This document shows positions 1 through 9,318 of a stretch of 64,000 nt of DNA, one piece after another. Numbering within the stretch: the stretch's first letter is position 1; every line of letters begins with the position of its first letter. The stretch is taken from positions 90,180 to 154,179 of the forward strand of contig NZ_RDQN01000008.1 in NCBI RefSeq assembly GCF_003703395.1, given 5' to 3'. The notes beneath the pieces were generated by a model, which searched no databases, had not been told where the DNA came from, and saw only the letters and a list, made by a program, of their open reading frames with translations. The DNA is from Pseudoxanthomonas spadix (GTDB lineage: Bacteria; Pseudomonadota; Gammaproteobacteria; Xanthomonadales; Xanthomonadaceae). Made by a program: the position numbers and the translations under genes.

Positions 1-270
1 TCGGTGCCAGCGGCTGAAACCGGCTTTGCCCAGCTGTTCGGTGATGTCTGGGAATGGACCGGCAGCGCCTACCTGCCGTATCCGGGCTTTGCCCCGTGGC
101 CGGGCGCCCTGGGCGAGTACAACGGCAAGTTCATGAACGCGCAGTGGGTCTTGCGCGGCGGCAGCTGCGCCACCGCGCGCAACCACATCCGCGCCAGCTA
201 TCGCAATTTCTTTCCCTCCGATGCACGCTGGCAGTTCGCCGGTGTCCGACTTGCCAAGGATCTGACGTGA
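1..270 (+). CDS. egtB: Ergothioneine biosynthesis protein EgtB, C-terminal end (cut by window edge)
   Basis: Only the last 89 codons are in the window. They match the C-terminal formylglycine-generating-enzyme (FGE-sulfatase) fold of EgtB, the iron-dependent sulfoxide synthase that joins a thiol donor to trimethylhistidine: the stretch GDVWEWT near the start, LRGGS in the middle, then an arginine-rich RASYRNFF segment and a final AGVRLAKD, all typical of this fold. The stop TGA overlaps the GTG start of egtD in a GTGA arrangement, so the two genes are almost certainly translationally coupled. The iron-binding DinB-like N-terminal domain lies outside the window and cannot be checked. A different FGE-sulfatase protein is formally possible, but the adjacency to egtD makes EgtB very likely. 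Confidence 0.9.
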   Translation, partial: SVPAAETGFAQLFGDVWEWTGSAYLPYPGFAPWPGALGEYNGKFMNAQWVLRGGSCATARNHIRASYRNFFPSDARWQFAGVRLAKDLT

Positions 271-1253
271 ACGTCGCCGCCCATGCCCTGCAGCGCGCCC
301 GCGATGCGCTGACCGACCTGCGCCCGCAGCCCGATGACATCGCCGCCGATGTCATTGCCGGCCTGTCCAGGAGCCCCAGGACGCTGCCGTCCAAGTATTT
401 CTATGACGCCCAGGGCTCGCATCTGTTCGAAGAGATTACCCAGCAGCCGGAGTACTACCTGACCGGCACCGAGCTGGCGCTGCTGGAAGCGCGGCTGCCC
501 TCGATCGCCCAGGCCATCGGCCCCGGCGCGCACGTGGTCGAATACGGCAGCGGCAGCGGGCGCAAGACCGAGCTGCTGCTCGAACACCTGCGCGAACCGG
601 TCGCCTACACCCCGGTGGAGATCTCGCGCACCGCGGTGCTGGAGGCCACCGCGCGGCTGTCCCAGCAGTTTCCACAGATCCAGATGCTGCCGGTCTGCGC
701 CGACTTCACCAAGCCGCTGGAGCTGCCCACCAGTACCGTGCCGGCGCAGCGCACGGTGATGTTCTTCCCCGGCTCCACCCTGGGCAACTTCACCGACGAG
801 GACGCCGTGCGCCTGCTGGACGCGATGCGCCAGACCATGGGCGCCCACGGCTGCGCCCTGATCGGCATCGACCTGGACAAGGATCCGGCGCTGATCGAGG
901 CGGCCTACAACGATGCCGCCGGGGTCACCGCCGAGTTCACCCTGAACCTGCTGGCGCGGCTCAACCGCGAGATCGGCAGCGATTTCGACCTCGATGGCTT
1001 CCGTCATCACGCGGTGTATGCCCGCCAGCGCGGCCGCATCGAGACCTTCCTGGTCAGCCAGCGGGCCCAGTCGGTGCATGTTGCCGGCAGGACCTTTGCC
1101 TTCGAGGCCGGCGAGTCGATCCAGGTCGAATACAGCTACAAGTACACCGATGCCGGCTTTGCCGCACTGGTCGCACGCGCCGGGTTGAAGGTCACCCACG
1201 GCTGGAACGATGCGCGCGACTGGTTCGGCCTGCGCCTGCTGCAGCCGGCATGA
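267..1253 (+). CDS. egtD: L-histidine N(alpha)-methyltransferase EgtD
   Basis: EgtD transfers three methyl groups from S-adenosylmethionine to histidine, giving hercynine, the substrate of EgtB in ergothioneine synthesis. The protein is 328 residues, close to the usual length of about 320. It shows the family opening [18 protein letters not shown], the SAM-binding glycine motif [12 protein letters not shown] around residues 90-100, [10 protein letters not shown] in the middle and the substrate-site segment IQVEYSYKY near the C-terminus. The start is taken as GTG at 267 because it overlaps the egtB stop and gives the normal N-terminus; an in-frame opening further upstream would run through egtB. 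egtB-egtD form a two-gene operon. No egtA, egtC or egtE gene is seen downstream, in line with the shorter non-actinobacterial pathway. Confidence 0.95.
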   Translation: MNVAAHALQRARDALTDLRPQPDDIAADVIAGLSRSPRTLPSKYFYDAQGSHLFEEITQQPEYYLTGTELALLEARLPSIAQAIGPGAHVVEYGSGSGRKTELLLEHLREPVAYTPVEISRTAVLEATARLSQQFPQIQMLPVCADFTKPLELPTSTVPAQRTVMFFPGSTLGNFTDEDAVRLLDAMRQTMGAHGCALIGIDLDKDPALIEAAYNDAAGVTAEFTLNLLARLNREIGSDFDLDGFRHHAVYARQRGRIETFLVSQRAQSVHVAGRTFAFEAGESIQVEYSYKYTDAGFAALVARAGLKVTHGWNDARDWFGLRLLQPA

Positions 1254-1293
1254 AGCCCCGGATGCACCTGCCGCCCACGCTGCTGACCCGAGA

Positions 1294-2868
1294 TCAGGCG
1301 CGGCAGCCCACAGGCGATGCCGCCTGATTGCGCAGGAACAGGCGGTAGACCGGATTGTCGGTTTCTTCCACGTACGGATAGCCCAGGGTGTCCAGGAAGC
1401 GCTGGAATGTCGCATCGTCCTTGCTCGGCACCTGCAGGCCGACCAGGGTGCGGCCATAGTCGGCGCCCTGGTTGCGGTAGTGGAACAGGCTGATGTTCCA
1501 GGTCGGCTTGAGCAGATTGAGGAACTTGAGCAGGGCGCCGGGCCGTTCCGGGAAGACGAAGCGCAGCAGGCGCTCGTCCTGGGCCAGCGGCGAATGCCCG
1601 CCGACCATGTGGCGCACGTGCTCCTTGGCCAGCTCGTCGTGGGTCAGGTCCAGCGCGGCAAAGCCGTGGCGCACGAAGTTGGCGGTGATCCGGGCCGACT
1701 CGCCCTTGCCCTGGGTGGTCAGGCCGACGAACACGTGCGCCTGCTGCGCATCGCTGATGCGGTAGTTGAACTCGGTGACGTTGCGCGGCCCGCCGGGCAG
1801 GTCTTCGACCAGCTCGCAGAAGCGGCGAAAGGAACCGCGCTCCTCGGGGATGGTCACCGCAAACAGCGCCTCGCGTTCCTCGCCCACCTCGGCGCGCTCG
1901 GCCACGAAGCGCAGGCGGTCGAAGTTCATGTTGGCCCCGCACAGGATCGCCGCGTAGGTCGCACCCTTGGTCTTGTGCGTGGCCACGTACTGCTTGATCG
2001 CGGCCACCGCCATCGCCCCGGACGGTTCGACGATGCTGCGCGTGTCGACGAACACATCCTTGATCGCCGCGCACACCGCGTCGGTATCGACGATCACGAA
2101 TTCGTCCACCAGCCCACGCGCGATGCGGAAGGTTTCCTTGCCGACCCGCTTGACCGCGGTGCCGTCGGCGAACAGGCCGACATCGGACAGGGTCACACGC
2201 CTGCCTGCGGCGATCGAGCGGAACATCGCGTCCGAATCGGCCATCTGCACGCCGATGACCTTGATCTCCGGGCGCACGGCCTTGATGTAGTTGGCCACCC
2301 CCGAGATCAGCCCGCCGCCGCCGACCGCGACGAAGACCGCATCCAGCGGTCCCTGGTGCTGGCGCAGGATCTCCATCGCGATGGTGCCCTGGCCGGCGAT
2401 GACGTCGGGATCGTCGAAGGGATGGACGAAGGTCAGGCCCTGCGCCTGCTGCAGGATCAGCGCGTGCTCGTGGGCGTCGGAATAGCTGTCGCCGTGCAGC
2501 ACCACCTCACCGCCCAGCGCCTTGACCGCATCAATCTTCAGGCGCGGGGTGGTCACCGGCATCACCACCACCGCGCGGGTCCCCAGCTTGTGCGCGCCCA
2601 GCGCCACGCCCTGCGCATGGTTGCCGGCAGAGGCACAGATCACGCCGCGCTGCAGCTGTTCGGGCGTCAGGTGCGCCATCTTGTTGTAGGCGCCGCGCAG
2701 CTTGAAGCTGAAGACCGCCTGCTGGTCCTCGCGCTTGAGCAGGATCTTGTTGTGCAGGCGCTGGCTGAGCGTGCGCGCAGGTTCCAGCGGCGATTCCACT
2801 GCCACGTCGTAGACCCGGGCGGTGAGGATCTTCTGGAGGTAATCGGCGGGTTTGAGGAGCTTGGACAT
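1294..2868 (-). CDS. ilvA: Threonine ammonia-lyase (biosynthetic threonine deaminase)
   Basis: This PLP enzyme converts threonine to 2-oxobutanoate, the first committed step of isoleucine synthesis. The 524-residue protein matches the length of biosynthetic IlvA (about 514). The PLP lysine is in FSFKLRGAYNK (Lys56), the phosphate-cradling GGGGLISG is near residue 185, and two tandem ACT-like regulatory domains occupy roughly residues 335-505 (each opening with an ERPGALLKFL- or ERGSFRRFCE-type segment), so isoleucine feedback is expected. The start at MSKLLKPADY is preferred; an in-frame ATG 45 bases further upstream would add 15 residues. It converges with egtD and is divergent from the AEC permease gene. 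A pentanucleotide repeat lies about 60 bases upstream of the start. Confidence 0.96.
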   Translation of the reverse strand: MSKLLKPADYLQKILTARVYDVAVESPLEPARTLSQRLHNKILLKREDQQAVFSFKLRGAYNKMAHLTPEQLQRGVICASAGNHAQGVALGAHKLGTRAVVVMPVTTPRLKIDAVKALGGEVVLHGDSYSDAHEHALILQQAQGLTFVHPFDDPDVIAGQGTIAMEILRQHQGPLDAVFVAVGGGGLISGVANYIKAVRPEIKVIGVQMADSDAMFRSIAAGRRVTLSDVGLFADGTAVKRVGKETFRIARGLVDEFVIVDTDAVCAAIKDVFVDTRSIVEPSGAMAVAAIKQYVATHKTKGATYAAILCGANMNFDRLRFVAERAEVGEEREALFAVTIPEERGSFRRFCELVEDLPGGPRNVTEFNYRISDAQQAHVFVGLTTQGKGESARITANFVRHGFAALDLTHDELAKEHVRHMVGGHSPLAQDERLLRFVFPERPGALLKFLNLLKPTWNISLFHYRNQGADYGRTLVGLQVPSKDDATFQRFLDTLGYPYVEETDNPVYRLFLRNQAASPVGCRA

Positions 2869-2930
2869 AGCCGCCCATGCTACCGCGCGACCGGCCTGTG
2901 CATGTGCCATGGTTGCCAATGAAAGTGGCG

Positions 2931-2961
2931 TGCGGTGCGGTGCGGTGCGGTGCGGGTGCGG
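2931..2961. repeat. TGCGG pentanucleotide microsatellite upstream of ilvA
   Basis: Five perfect copies of TGCGG run from 2931 to 2955, followed by one spacer G and a sixth copy. The repeat lies between the divergent ilvA and AEC-permease genes, about 60 bases upstream of the ilvA start codon. Pentanucleotide tracts can slip during replication. Because it is intergenic it could change promoter spacing but cannot cause a frameshift. Confidence 0.85.
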
Positions 2962-3180
2962 TCGGCACGTGCGCGGTGCGTCTGCCAGTGTTCCCGCGTG
3001 TGGTCGTTGTCTGGTGGGCCGCTGGGCGGCGCGTTGGCGGACGCGGCCAAGGTCAGGGCGGCGGTGCTGGTCATGGCCCGGCCAGGCTGAGGCGGCGTGG
3101 CCATTTGCCCGTGCCGCTGCGCACGCGGACAATGCCGCGACGCGGCGCAAGTGCGTCCTTATCTTCAGCGGGAACCTGCC

Positions 3181-4098
3181 GTGGCCTTTGATGCCTTCGC
3201 CCTGATCCTGGCCATGCTCGCGCTGGGGATGCTGTTTACCCGGTTGAAGGTGTTCCCGGAGGGCGCGGCCAACGTGCTCAACCTGGTGGTGACCTACGTG
3301 TGCCTGCCGGCGGCGGTGCTGACCTTCGTCCCGCGCCTGCACCTGGATCGGTCGCTGCTGGGCCTGGTCGCCACGCCGTGGCTGCTGATGGGGGCGGCCG
3401 TCGTGCTGGTCGGCCTGGTCACGCGGGCGCTGAAGCTCTCGCGCGGGGAACATGCCGGCCTGCTGCTGTGCGTGGGATTTTCCAACTCCGGCTTCGTCGG
3501 CTACCCGATGGTGCGCGCCCTGCTGGGTGAGCACGCACTGCCCCATGCCGTGGTCTATGACCAGTTCGGTACGTTCCTGATGATGTCCACGCTGGGCATC
3601 TACATCCTGGCGCGCTACTCGGGCCAGGCCACCCCGAGCACGCGCCAGATCGTGCTGCGCATGGCCAGGTTCCCGCCGCTGTGGGCGCTGCTGTTTGCGC
3701 TGACGCTGATGCCCGAAACGCCGCCGCACTGGATCGGCAGTGGACTGCAGCGGCTGTCCGACACAATGCTGCCGCTGGTGATGCTCGCGGTGGGCATGTC
3801 GATCCGGCTCAGGCTGCCGCGTCGCGAGCTCAAGCCGCTGGCCCTGGGTGTGGTCCTGCGGCTGGTGGTGATGCCGCTGATCGCGCTGCCGATCAGCTAT
3901 GCGTTCGGCCTGCGTGGCGAGCTGTTCCAGGTGAACATGCTGGAGTCGGCCATGCCCACCATGATCACCGCCGCGGCGCTGGCGATCTCCCACAACCTGG
4001 CCCCGCGCCTGTGCGCCGCCCTCACCGGCTATTCGATCGTACTGTCGATGCTGACCCTGCCGCTGTTGACGTGGCTGCTGCCGCATCTGGCGCGTTGA
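3181..4098 (+). CDS. AEC family (auxin efflux carrier type) membrane permease
   Basis: A hydrophobic 305-residue protein with about ten predicted membrane segments and the family pattern of two five-helix halves. It has the conserved VCLPAAVLTFV segment near residue 45, FSNSGFVGYPMVRALLG near residue 100 (the Asn/Gly-rich crossover typical of AEC/BASS-fold carriers), and a second helix-breaking segment ESAMPTMITAAALA near the C-terminus. AEC carriers export small organic anions; the substrate cannot be read from the sequence. GTG at 3181 is chosen because it follows an AGCGGGA Shine-Dalgarno-like stretch and begins directly with the first membrane helix. An upstream in-frame start would add a cysteine- and arginine-rich extension that does not look native. 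Confidence 0.85.
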   Translation: MAFDAFALILAMLALGMLFTRLKVFPEGAANVLNLVVTYVCLPAAVLTFVPRLHLDRSLLGLVATPWLLMGAAVVLVGLVTRALKLSRGEHAGLLLCVGFSNSGFVGYPMVRALLGEHALPHAVVYDQFGTFLMMSTLGIYILARYSGQATPSTRQIVLRMARFPPLWALLFALTLMPETPPHWIGSGLQRLSDTMLPLVMLAVGMSIRLRLPRRELKPLALGVVLRLVVMPLIALPISYAFGLRGELFQVNMLESAMPTMITAAALAISHNLAPRLCAALTGYSIVLSMLTLPLLTWLLPHLAR

Positions 4099-4188
4099 GC
4101 CGCCGCTGGCCGTGCGGCGCGCCGGGCCTCGGCGCAGGGGCGACAGGCGTGGCTGCATGCTGGGGTGACCCCCCCCAGGCATCGCCCG

Positions 4189-5064
4189 CTACAGGATCGA
4201 CCGGGTGGGCTTGCTCCCGACGCCCTGGTCGGCGCCAGCGGTAGGCACGCGGACTCCATCCGGCTCCATCGCCAATGCCGTCGGCGCGCGGTCTTCCTGC
4301 AGGTCTGCTCGGTCTGCCTCCATCAGCGCGCGGATCTGGGTGGTCACCGCATCGAACACCGTGGCTGGAATGGCCAGCATCACCAGTTCGGCGCCGAGCT
4401 GGTGATCGGCCCGTGCCGCTTCCGCCTGCGCGCTGGCGTGCCAGGCGGCCAGGTCGGACAGGGCGACCATGTTCAGGCGCTGCCCGGTGCCGGAAGGGTT
4501 GCCCAGTTCCGGCGCGGCCGCGGCACGGACCAGCCGCACGGCGCGATCGCGGAAGCCGGCGTCCCGGGCGAAGCAATGGGCGAAGCAGTGCAGGTTCACC
4601 ACCTCGGCGAACCGGGCGATGGCCGCCTCGGTGGCCCGCTCGACGACGGTGAAGGCTTCCAGGCCGAGGCGATCGGCGGCGCGCTGGCGCACCCAGGCGT
4701 AGCGTGAACGGCCCAGCCGATAGCGCGACCAGCGCAGCGGCGCCAGCGCGTCCAGGGCGCGGAACACCCGGCTCTTGTGCGTCCAGGGCGCGCGCAGCGT
4801 CAGCCCGGCCGGCAGCGCATTGATGAGCCGGCACGCCGCGGGCGGCGGCAGCCGTGAAATCACCGCGTGCAGCAGCACCGGCGCCTGCACGTTGCAGGCC
4901 TGCGCGGCCGCGCCCAGCTGGCGGGCCAGGCCGCGGGTGGCCACGCCGCCGTCCTCGCGCTGGTGGCTCAGGATCAACCGGGCGGCCACGCGCGCGAGCA
5001 CCTCGCCAGCGTCATCGGGGCCAGCGGCGTCCAGGCTGCCGGGGTACTGCAACGGCCGTTCCAT
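4189..5064 (-). CDS. Unrecognised alpha-helical protein
   Basis: I do not recognise this 291-residue protein. It is rich in Ala, Arg and Leu, has no signal peptide or membrane helix, and reads as a mostly helical soluble protein. Notable stretches are an arginine/tryptophan cluster around residues 100-130 (APWTHKSRVF, RWSRYRLGRSRYAWVRQR), which could bind nucleic acid or anionic lipid, and the motif LHCFAHCFARDAGFRDR near residue 160, in which two Cys and two His alternate and might bind metal. The start at MERPLQ has a GAGGAC stretch just upstream. It converges with the AEC permease gene and stands alone. Coding status rests on the long open frame and typical GC-rich third positions. Confidence 0.6.
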   Translation of the reverse strand: MERPLQYPGSLDAAGPDDAGEVLARVAARLILSHQREDGGVATRGLARQLGAAAQACNVQAPVLLHAVISRLPPPAACRLINALPAGLTLRAPWTHKSRVFRALDALAPLRWSRYRLGRSRYAWVRQRAADRLGLEAFTVVERATEAAIARFAEVVNLHCFAHCFARDAGFRDRAVRLVRAAAAPELGNPSGTGQRLNMVALSDLAAWHASAQAEAARADHQLGAELVMLAIPATVFDAVTTQIRALMEADRADLQEDRAPTALAMEPDGVRVPTAGADQGVGSKPTRSIL

Positions 5065-5588
5065 GTCCTCGTCCCAATCCTTCGGTCCGTGCGGGGACGC
5101 CGAGCGTACTGCAGCGCAGCGACACGTTGCAAGCGATAAGTCCATGAAAGTACAGGGGTTTGGTGACGATCGGTAGCGGATTTGTCCGCGCTCACGGGTC
5201 CTGGCGTGGCGTGCCGCGACCAGCCAATGCATGGCCCGATGTGGGCATGGGATTCCCGCGCGCCGGGCCGCTGGCCGCGCGTACATCCGGGCCCGCTGGA
5301 TCACGCTGTTGCCGGTGGGGGCTCGGCCATCACCGGCGATCGGCGCTGGCCCGGCCGCGGGCGTGAACCTCCGTGCCGGCATGGGCGAGTCGCCCCGTCG
5401 GCGCCGGATGCGCACCAGGCCCAGTCATCGCAGCCCCCGCAGGTGCTGACCTGCGGGGCCGTCACGGTGTGCGGGCGGGACCGGAAACGCAGCTGACCGA
5501 AGTCCGCATGGCCGGGCCGGCGTGATCGCATTCACGTGCGCGCCCGGTGTACGCTCCGGCTTCCCGGACGATTGCAAGGCGCGCGCGC
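5065..5588. other. Intergenic region with one strong hairpin
   Basis: About 520 bases separate the divergent unrecognised gene and parA. I see no convincing gene here; the open frames are shadows with poor composition. The one clear structure is a perfect 10-bp stem at 5435-5444/5449-5458 (CCCCGCAGGT, loop GCTG, ACCTGCGGGG). It has no run of T on either side, so it is not an intrinsic terminator of the usual type. Confidence 0.5.
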
Positions 5589-6218
5589 ATGAAGACGATC
5601 CTGGTCGCCAGTTCCAAGGGCGGTGCGGGCAAGACCACGGTGGCCACCAACCTGGCGGCGTGTTTTGCCCTGCAGGGCCAGCACACGGTCCTGGTCGACG
5701 CTGACCCGCAGGGGTCTTCGGCCCGCTGGGCCGAGCGTCGGGCCGGGCTGGAAAGCGCGGTGTCGTCGGTCAGCGGGACCGGGCGCAAGTGGGCGTCCAG
5801 GCTGCCGCCGGGCACCGCCACGGTGATCGTCGACGGCCGCGCCGGGGCGATGGCTCAGGACCTGGAGTCGTTCCTGGAAGCGGCCGACGCGGTGGTCGTG
5901 CCGGTGCTGCCCTCGGGCCTGGACATCGAGGCCACGGTCGGCTTCCTCAACACCCTGGCCAAGGTGCCGCGCGTGCGCAAGCGCAAGTTGCCGGTGGGCC
6001 TGGTGCTCAATCGCGCCAAACCGTGGACCAACACCGCCCAGCAGGCGCTGGAAATGCTGGGCCAGTGGCCGTATCCGGTGGTGGCCACCCTGCGCGACAC
6101 CCAGGGCTACGTGGTCATGGCTGGCTTGGGCCGCAGCCTGTTCGACTACCACTCGGCCCATGTGCGTGATCATCAGCAGGACTGGCAGCCACTGCTCAAG
6201 TGGCTCGCCCAGGCCTGA
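5589..6218 (+). CDS. Orphan ParA/MinD-family P-loop ATPase
   Basis: A 209-residue ParA-type ATPase. The deviant Walker A box SKGGAGKTT starts at residue 9 with the signature lysine at 10 and the catalytic lysine at 15. A Walker A' segment [12 protein letters not shown] and a Walker B-like VIVDGRAG follow. Such short ParA proteins position plasmids, chemoreceptor clusters or other cargo on the nucleoid or membrane. No ParB gene is adjacent and this is not the chromosomal parAB locus, so the cargo is unknown. The start MKTILVASS is chosen because it begins directly with the first beta-strand. The gene is followed after 20 bases by sixA, then yceI and the phospholipase gene, in one apparently coupled operon. 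Confidence 0.88.
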   Translation: MKTILVASSKGGAGKTTVATNLAACFALQGQHTVLVDADPQGSSARWAERRAGLESAVSSVSGTGRKWASRLPPGTATVIVDGRAGAMAQDLESFLEAADAVVVPVLPSGLDIEATVGFLNTLAKVPRVRKRKLPVGLVLNRAKPWTNTAQQALEMLGQWPYPVVATLRDTQGYVVMAGLGRSLFDYHSAHVRDHQQDWQPLLKWLAQA

Positions 6219-6238
6219 AGCCCGAGGCGGCCGTCCCC

Positions 6239-6715
6239 ATGCGTGAACTGATCCTGCTGCGCCACGCCCATGCCGAACCGGCCCTGCCGGGGCAGTCGGA
6301 CTTCGATCGCCCGCTGGCCCCGCACGGGGTGCTCGAGGCCGAGGCCGCCGGCCGTTGGCTGGTCCAACACCGGCTGGTACCCGACCGGGTGCTGTATTCG
6401 CCGGCCCGGCGCACCCGCGAGACTCTCGAAGCGGTCGTGGGCGTCACCGGCTACGTCGAGCAGTGCCTGGAGGAAAGCATTTACGAGGCCACCGCCGGCA
6501 CCCTGATCGGGCTGGCCGATGCGCACCGCGATGTCGACCGCCTGCTGCTGCTGGGCCACAACCCGGGCCTGGAGCGGCTGGCCGCGCTGCTGCACAGCGG
6601 CAGCAGCAGTCAATACCGCGGCATGCCGCCCGGCTCCATCGCGGTGCTGGCCTTCGCCAGCGAAGGTCCGGTTGAACCCGGTGCAGCCACCCTGTCGGCG
6701 TTCTGGTGGCCCTGA
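6239..6715 (+). CDS. sixA: Histidine phosphatase SixA-like
   Basis: A 158-residue member of the histidine (phosphoglycerate mutase-like) phosphatase superfamily, the size of E. coli SixA (161). The catalytic RHAHA motif is at residues 8-12, the second arginine in SPARRTRET near residue 55, and the second histidine in LLLGHNPGLE near residue 107. SixA removes phosphate from phosphohistidine on HPt-domain or phosphotransfer proteins. The start ATG is 20 bases after the ParA stop. The final 10 bases overlap the start of the yceI gene, indicating coupling. The target protein in this organism cannot be deduced. Confidence 0.88.
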   Translation: MRELILLRHAHAEPALPGQSDFDRPLAPHGVLEAEAAGRWLVQHRLVPDRVLYSPARRTRETLEAVVGVTGYVEQCLEESIYEATAGTLIGLADAHRDVDRLLLLGHNPGLERLAALLHSGSSSQYRGMPPGSIAVLAFASEGPVEPGAATLSAFWWP

Positions 6716-7293
6716 AGCTTGACCGCGTGGCCCGTGTCTGCGCGTGGATCGGGCTGACACTGTGTGTGGCGGCCGCGGCGCAGTCGCCGGCCATGCCCCT
6801 GGACAAGCAGCACACCCGGCTGGGCTTCGCGCTGTCCACCCGCTGGGGCCAGACCCTGGAAGGCCGGTTCCCCCATTACCAAGGCGTGGTCACGGTGCTG
6901 CCCGACGGGCGCCACCAGGTGACGTTGCGGATGTATACGGCGGACGTGCAGATCAACGATCATGAGCGCTATGCGCGATGGGCGCGTGGCAGTGCGTTCT
7001 TTGACGCGGACAAGTGGCCTGAAGTGGTTTTCATCTCCGATCCCTACGACACCGCGGTCCTGCGCGACGGCGGCCAGATCACCGGTGACCTGGTGATCCG
7101 TGGCATCCGCCGCCCGGAAACGCTGACCGTGCAGCCGGCCGCCTGCAGCCGGCCGGCGCTGGATTGCGACGTGGTCCTGTCCGGCGCGGTGCGCCGCAGC
7201 GACTACGAGATGGACAGCCTGAAGCTGGCCATCAATGACCGGGTGGTGTTCCTTCTGCACGCGCGGGTCGAGCCGCCGGAGAGCACGCCTTGA
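6706..7293 (+). CDS. YceI family periplasmic lipid-binding protein
   Basis: A 195-residue secreted protein with an N-terminal signal peptide ending near AAAAQSPA and a YceI beta-barrel: LDKQHTRLGFALSTRWGQ opens the domain, DVQINDHERYARW, the FFDADKWPEVVF strand (classic FF-D-KYP-consensus) and GDLVIRGIRRP follow. YceI proteins bind isoprenoid or other amphiphilic molecules in the periplasm. GTG at 6706 overlaps the sixA stop by 10 bases; an alternative GTG at 6727 would shorten the signal peptide's n-region by seven residues. The last four bases overlap the TTG start of the downstream phospholipase gene, so the operon is continuous. Confidence 0.88.
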   Translation: MALKLDRVARVCAWIGLTLCVAAAAQSPAMPLDKQHTRLGFALSTRWGQTLEGRFPHYQGVVTVLPDGRHQVTLRMYTADVQINDHERYARWARGSAFFDADKWPEVVFISDPYDTAVLRDGGQITGDLVIRGIRRPETLTVQPAACSRPALDCDVVLSGAVRRSDYEMDSLKLAINDRVVFLLHARVEPPESTP

Positions 7294-9293
7294 GGCAATC
7301 GTTGGGGGCCCTGGCCCTGCTGCTGTCCCTGCTGGGCAGTGGCTGCGCCAGCCTGTCCCAGGCCGAGCACGCGCGGGCCGTGGCCATCGCCCAGGCCGCG
7401 CGTTCACAGGTGGTGGCATGCGACCAGGCCAATGCCTGCGCCGAGGCCTCGCCGCTGCGTGCGCTGGCCGATACGGCCATGGCCCAGTCCACCCCGACCG
7501 CGCCGCACCACTATGCGCTGCTGCTGGACCGCGGCGAAGACGCGCTGCTGGCCCGGCTCAACCTGATCCGCGCCGCCCGCCGCACCGTCGACCTGCAGAC
7601 CTACATCTTCGACACTGACGACAGCGCGCGCATGGTGCTCGATGCGCTGCTCGCCGCCGCCCGGCGTGGGGTGCGGGTGCGGCTGTTGATCGACCAGCTC
7701 TCGGCGATCTCCAACCTGGACATGCTGGCGGCGCTGTCCGGCGCCCATCGCAACTTCGCCCTGCGCATCTACAACCCGACCTTCAACCAGGCCGTGCCGG
7801 GCTATCTGGACTACGCGGCCAGCGTGCTGTGCTGCTTCCGCCGTTTCAACCAGCGCATGCACACCAAGCTGCTGCTGGTCGACGGCGTGGTCGGCATCGT
7901 CGGCGGGCGCAACTACCAGGACGACTATTACGACTGGGATGCCGAGTACAACTTCCGCGACCGCGATGTGCTGATCGCCGGCCCGGAGGGTGCGGACATG
8001 GCGCGCAGTTTCGCGCAGTTCTGGAACGCGCCGCGCAGCATCGTCGCCGAGCGCCTGGACGATGTCGGCAGGGTGCTGCTGGACAAGGGCGTGCCGACAA
8101 TGCCGGCCGAACCCTTCAGGCGCCCGGACCGGGTCGAGGACATGGACGCCGACGCCAGTGATCCGGAGGTGATCGACGGACGCCTGGTGGCCCATGCGTT
8201 GCCGGTGGGCAAGGTCAGCTACATCGCCGACACCCCGCGCAAGCACCGCGCCGACGATCCGGAAACGGCCGCGCCCTCCGACAGCGAGCTGGGGACGCTG
8301 CTGCGCAACGCGCAGGACCAGATCCTGATGCAGACCCCGTACCTGATCATGTCCGATCGCGCCCGGGCATTCTTCAAGGACCTGCGCAAGCGGCCTGATC
8401 CACCGCAGGTGGTGGTGTCCACCAACAGCCTGGCGGCCACCGACAACCCGATCGTGTATTCGGTCTCGGCCAAGTACAAGCGCCTGTACCTGCGCACGCT
8501 GGGCTTCCGCCTGTATGAATACAAGCCGTTCCCGCAGGATCCGCCGGTGAACTACGCGACCATGCTGCCGCCGGGGACCTTGCCTGATGGCAGCACACCC
8601 ACCGCATCGCCGGCGCAGGATGTCCGCGACACCCTCATCCGCACCTCGATGCCGGGCAGCCGGCCGTTCGGCATGGTCGATCGCGACGAACAGGCCGACC
8701 GCGCCAGCCGCCGCGCGCGTCAGAAGAACCGCGTGGACCGGCGCCTGCAGCGCACCGAGAACCGGCCCTCGTTCCTGAGCAAGGGACCGGCCAGCGACCC
8801 ACTGCCGCTCAAGCGCGCCGGCGTGCGCATGGGTCTGCATGCCAAGTCGATTGTGATCGACGATGACATCGCGGTGATCGGCACCCACAACTTCGATCCG
8901 CGCTCGGTCGACTACAACACCGAGGCGGTGGTGGTCATCCCCGACCGCGCCTTCGCCCAGCAGCTGGAAGCCAGCATCCGGCGTGACATCGCGCCGGAGA
9001 ATTCATGGGTGATCGCCCCGCGCGAAAAGCCGCCGATCGTGTCCGGCCTCAACTACAGTCTGGACAAGGTCTCTTCGGCGTTGCCGCTGTTCGACATCTG
9101 GCCCTGGCGTTACGCCACCAGCTACGAGTTCATGCCCAGCGAGCAGTGTCCGCAGCCGCTGCAGGTCAATGACCCGATGTTCAACACCTGCTACAGATCG
9201 GTGGGCGATTTCCCGGAAGTGAGCATCGGCCCCAAGCGGCTGTACGCGCGTATCCTGATCGCCTTCGGCGCCGGTCTGGCGCCCATCCTGTAA
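7290..9293 (+). CDS. Phospholipase D-family lipoprotein (ClsC-like cardiolipin synthase)
   Basis: A 667-residue protein with a lipoprotein signal peptide (lipobox LGSGC, Cys19) and two HxKxxxxD catalytic motifs: HTKLLLVD at His191 and HAKSIVID at His517, each followed by the G-G/TH-N element. This is the layout of PLD-superfamily phosphatidyltransferases such as ClsC/YmdC, which join phospholipids to make cardiolipin, although this protein is longer than E. coli ClsC (about 470), mostly through a linker around residues 380-510 rich in Arg, Asp and Pro. TTG is used as start and overlaps the yceI stop by 4 bases (TTGA). The lipid anchor predicts an outer- or inner-membrane periplasmic location. 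Substrate is inferred from the family only. Confidence 0.88.
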   Translation: MRQSLGALALLLSLLGSGCASLSQAEHARAVAIAQAARSQVVACDQANACAEASPLRALADTAMAQSTPTAPHHYALLLDRGEDALLARLNLIRAARRTVDLQTYIFDTDDSARMVLDALLAAARRGVRVRLLIDQLSAISNLDMLAALSGAHRNFALRIYNPTFNQAVPGYLDYAASVLCCFRRFNQRMHTKLLLVDGVVGIVGGRNYQDDYYDWDAEYNFRDRDVLIAGPEGADMARSFAQFWNAPRSIVAERLDDVGRVLLDKGVPTMPAEPFRRPDRVEDMDADASDPEVIDGRLVAHALPVGKVSYIADTPRKHRADDPETAAPSDSELGTLLRNAQDQILMQTPYLIMSDRARAFFKDLRKRPDPPQVVVSTNSLAATDNPIVYSVSAKYKRLYLRTLGFRLYEYKPFPQDPPVNYATMLPPGTLPDGSTPTASPAQDVRDTLIRTSMPGSRPFGMVDRDEQADRASRRARQKNRVDRRLQRTENRPSFLSKGPASDPLPLKRAGVRMGLHAKSIVIDDDIAVIGTHNFDPRSVDYNTEAVVVIPDRAFAQQLEASIRRDIAPENSWVIAPREKPPIVSGLNYSLDKVSSALPLFDIWPWRYATSYEFMPSEQCPQPLQVNDPMFNTCYRSVGDFPEVSIGPKRLYARILIAFGAGLAPIL

Positions 9294-9318
9294 CCGGCAA
9301 GGACAGAAGGAAGGTCTC

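Noticed and set aside
5435..5458. Intrinsic terminator between the unrecognised gene and parA
   Set aside because: The 10-bp stem is strong, but there is no T-run on either strand and the flanking genes diverge, so termination is not needed there.
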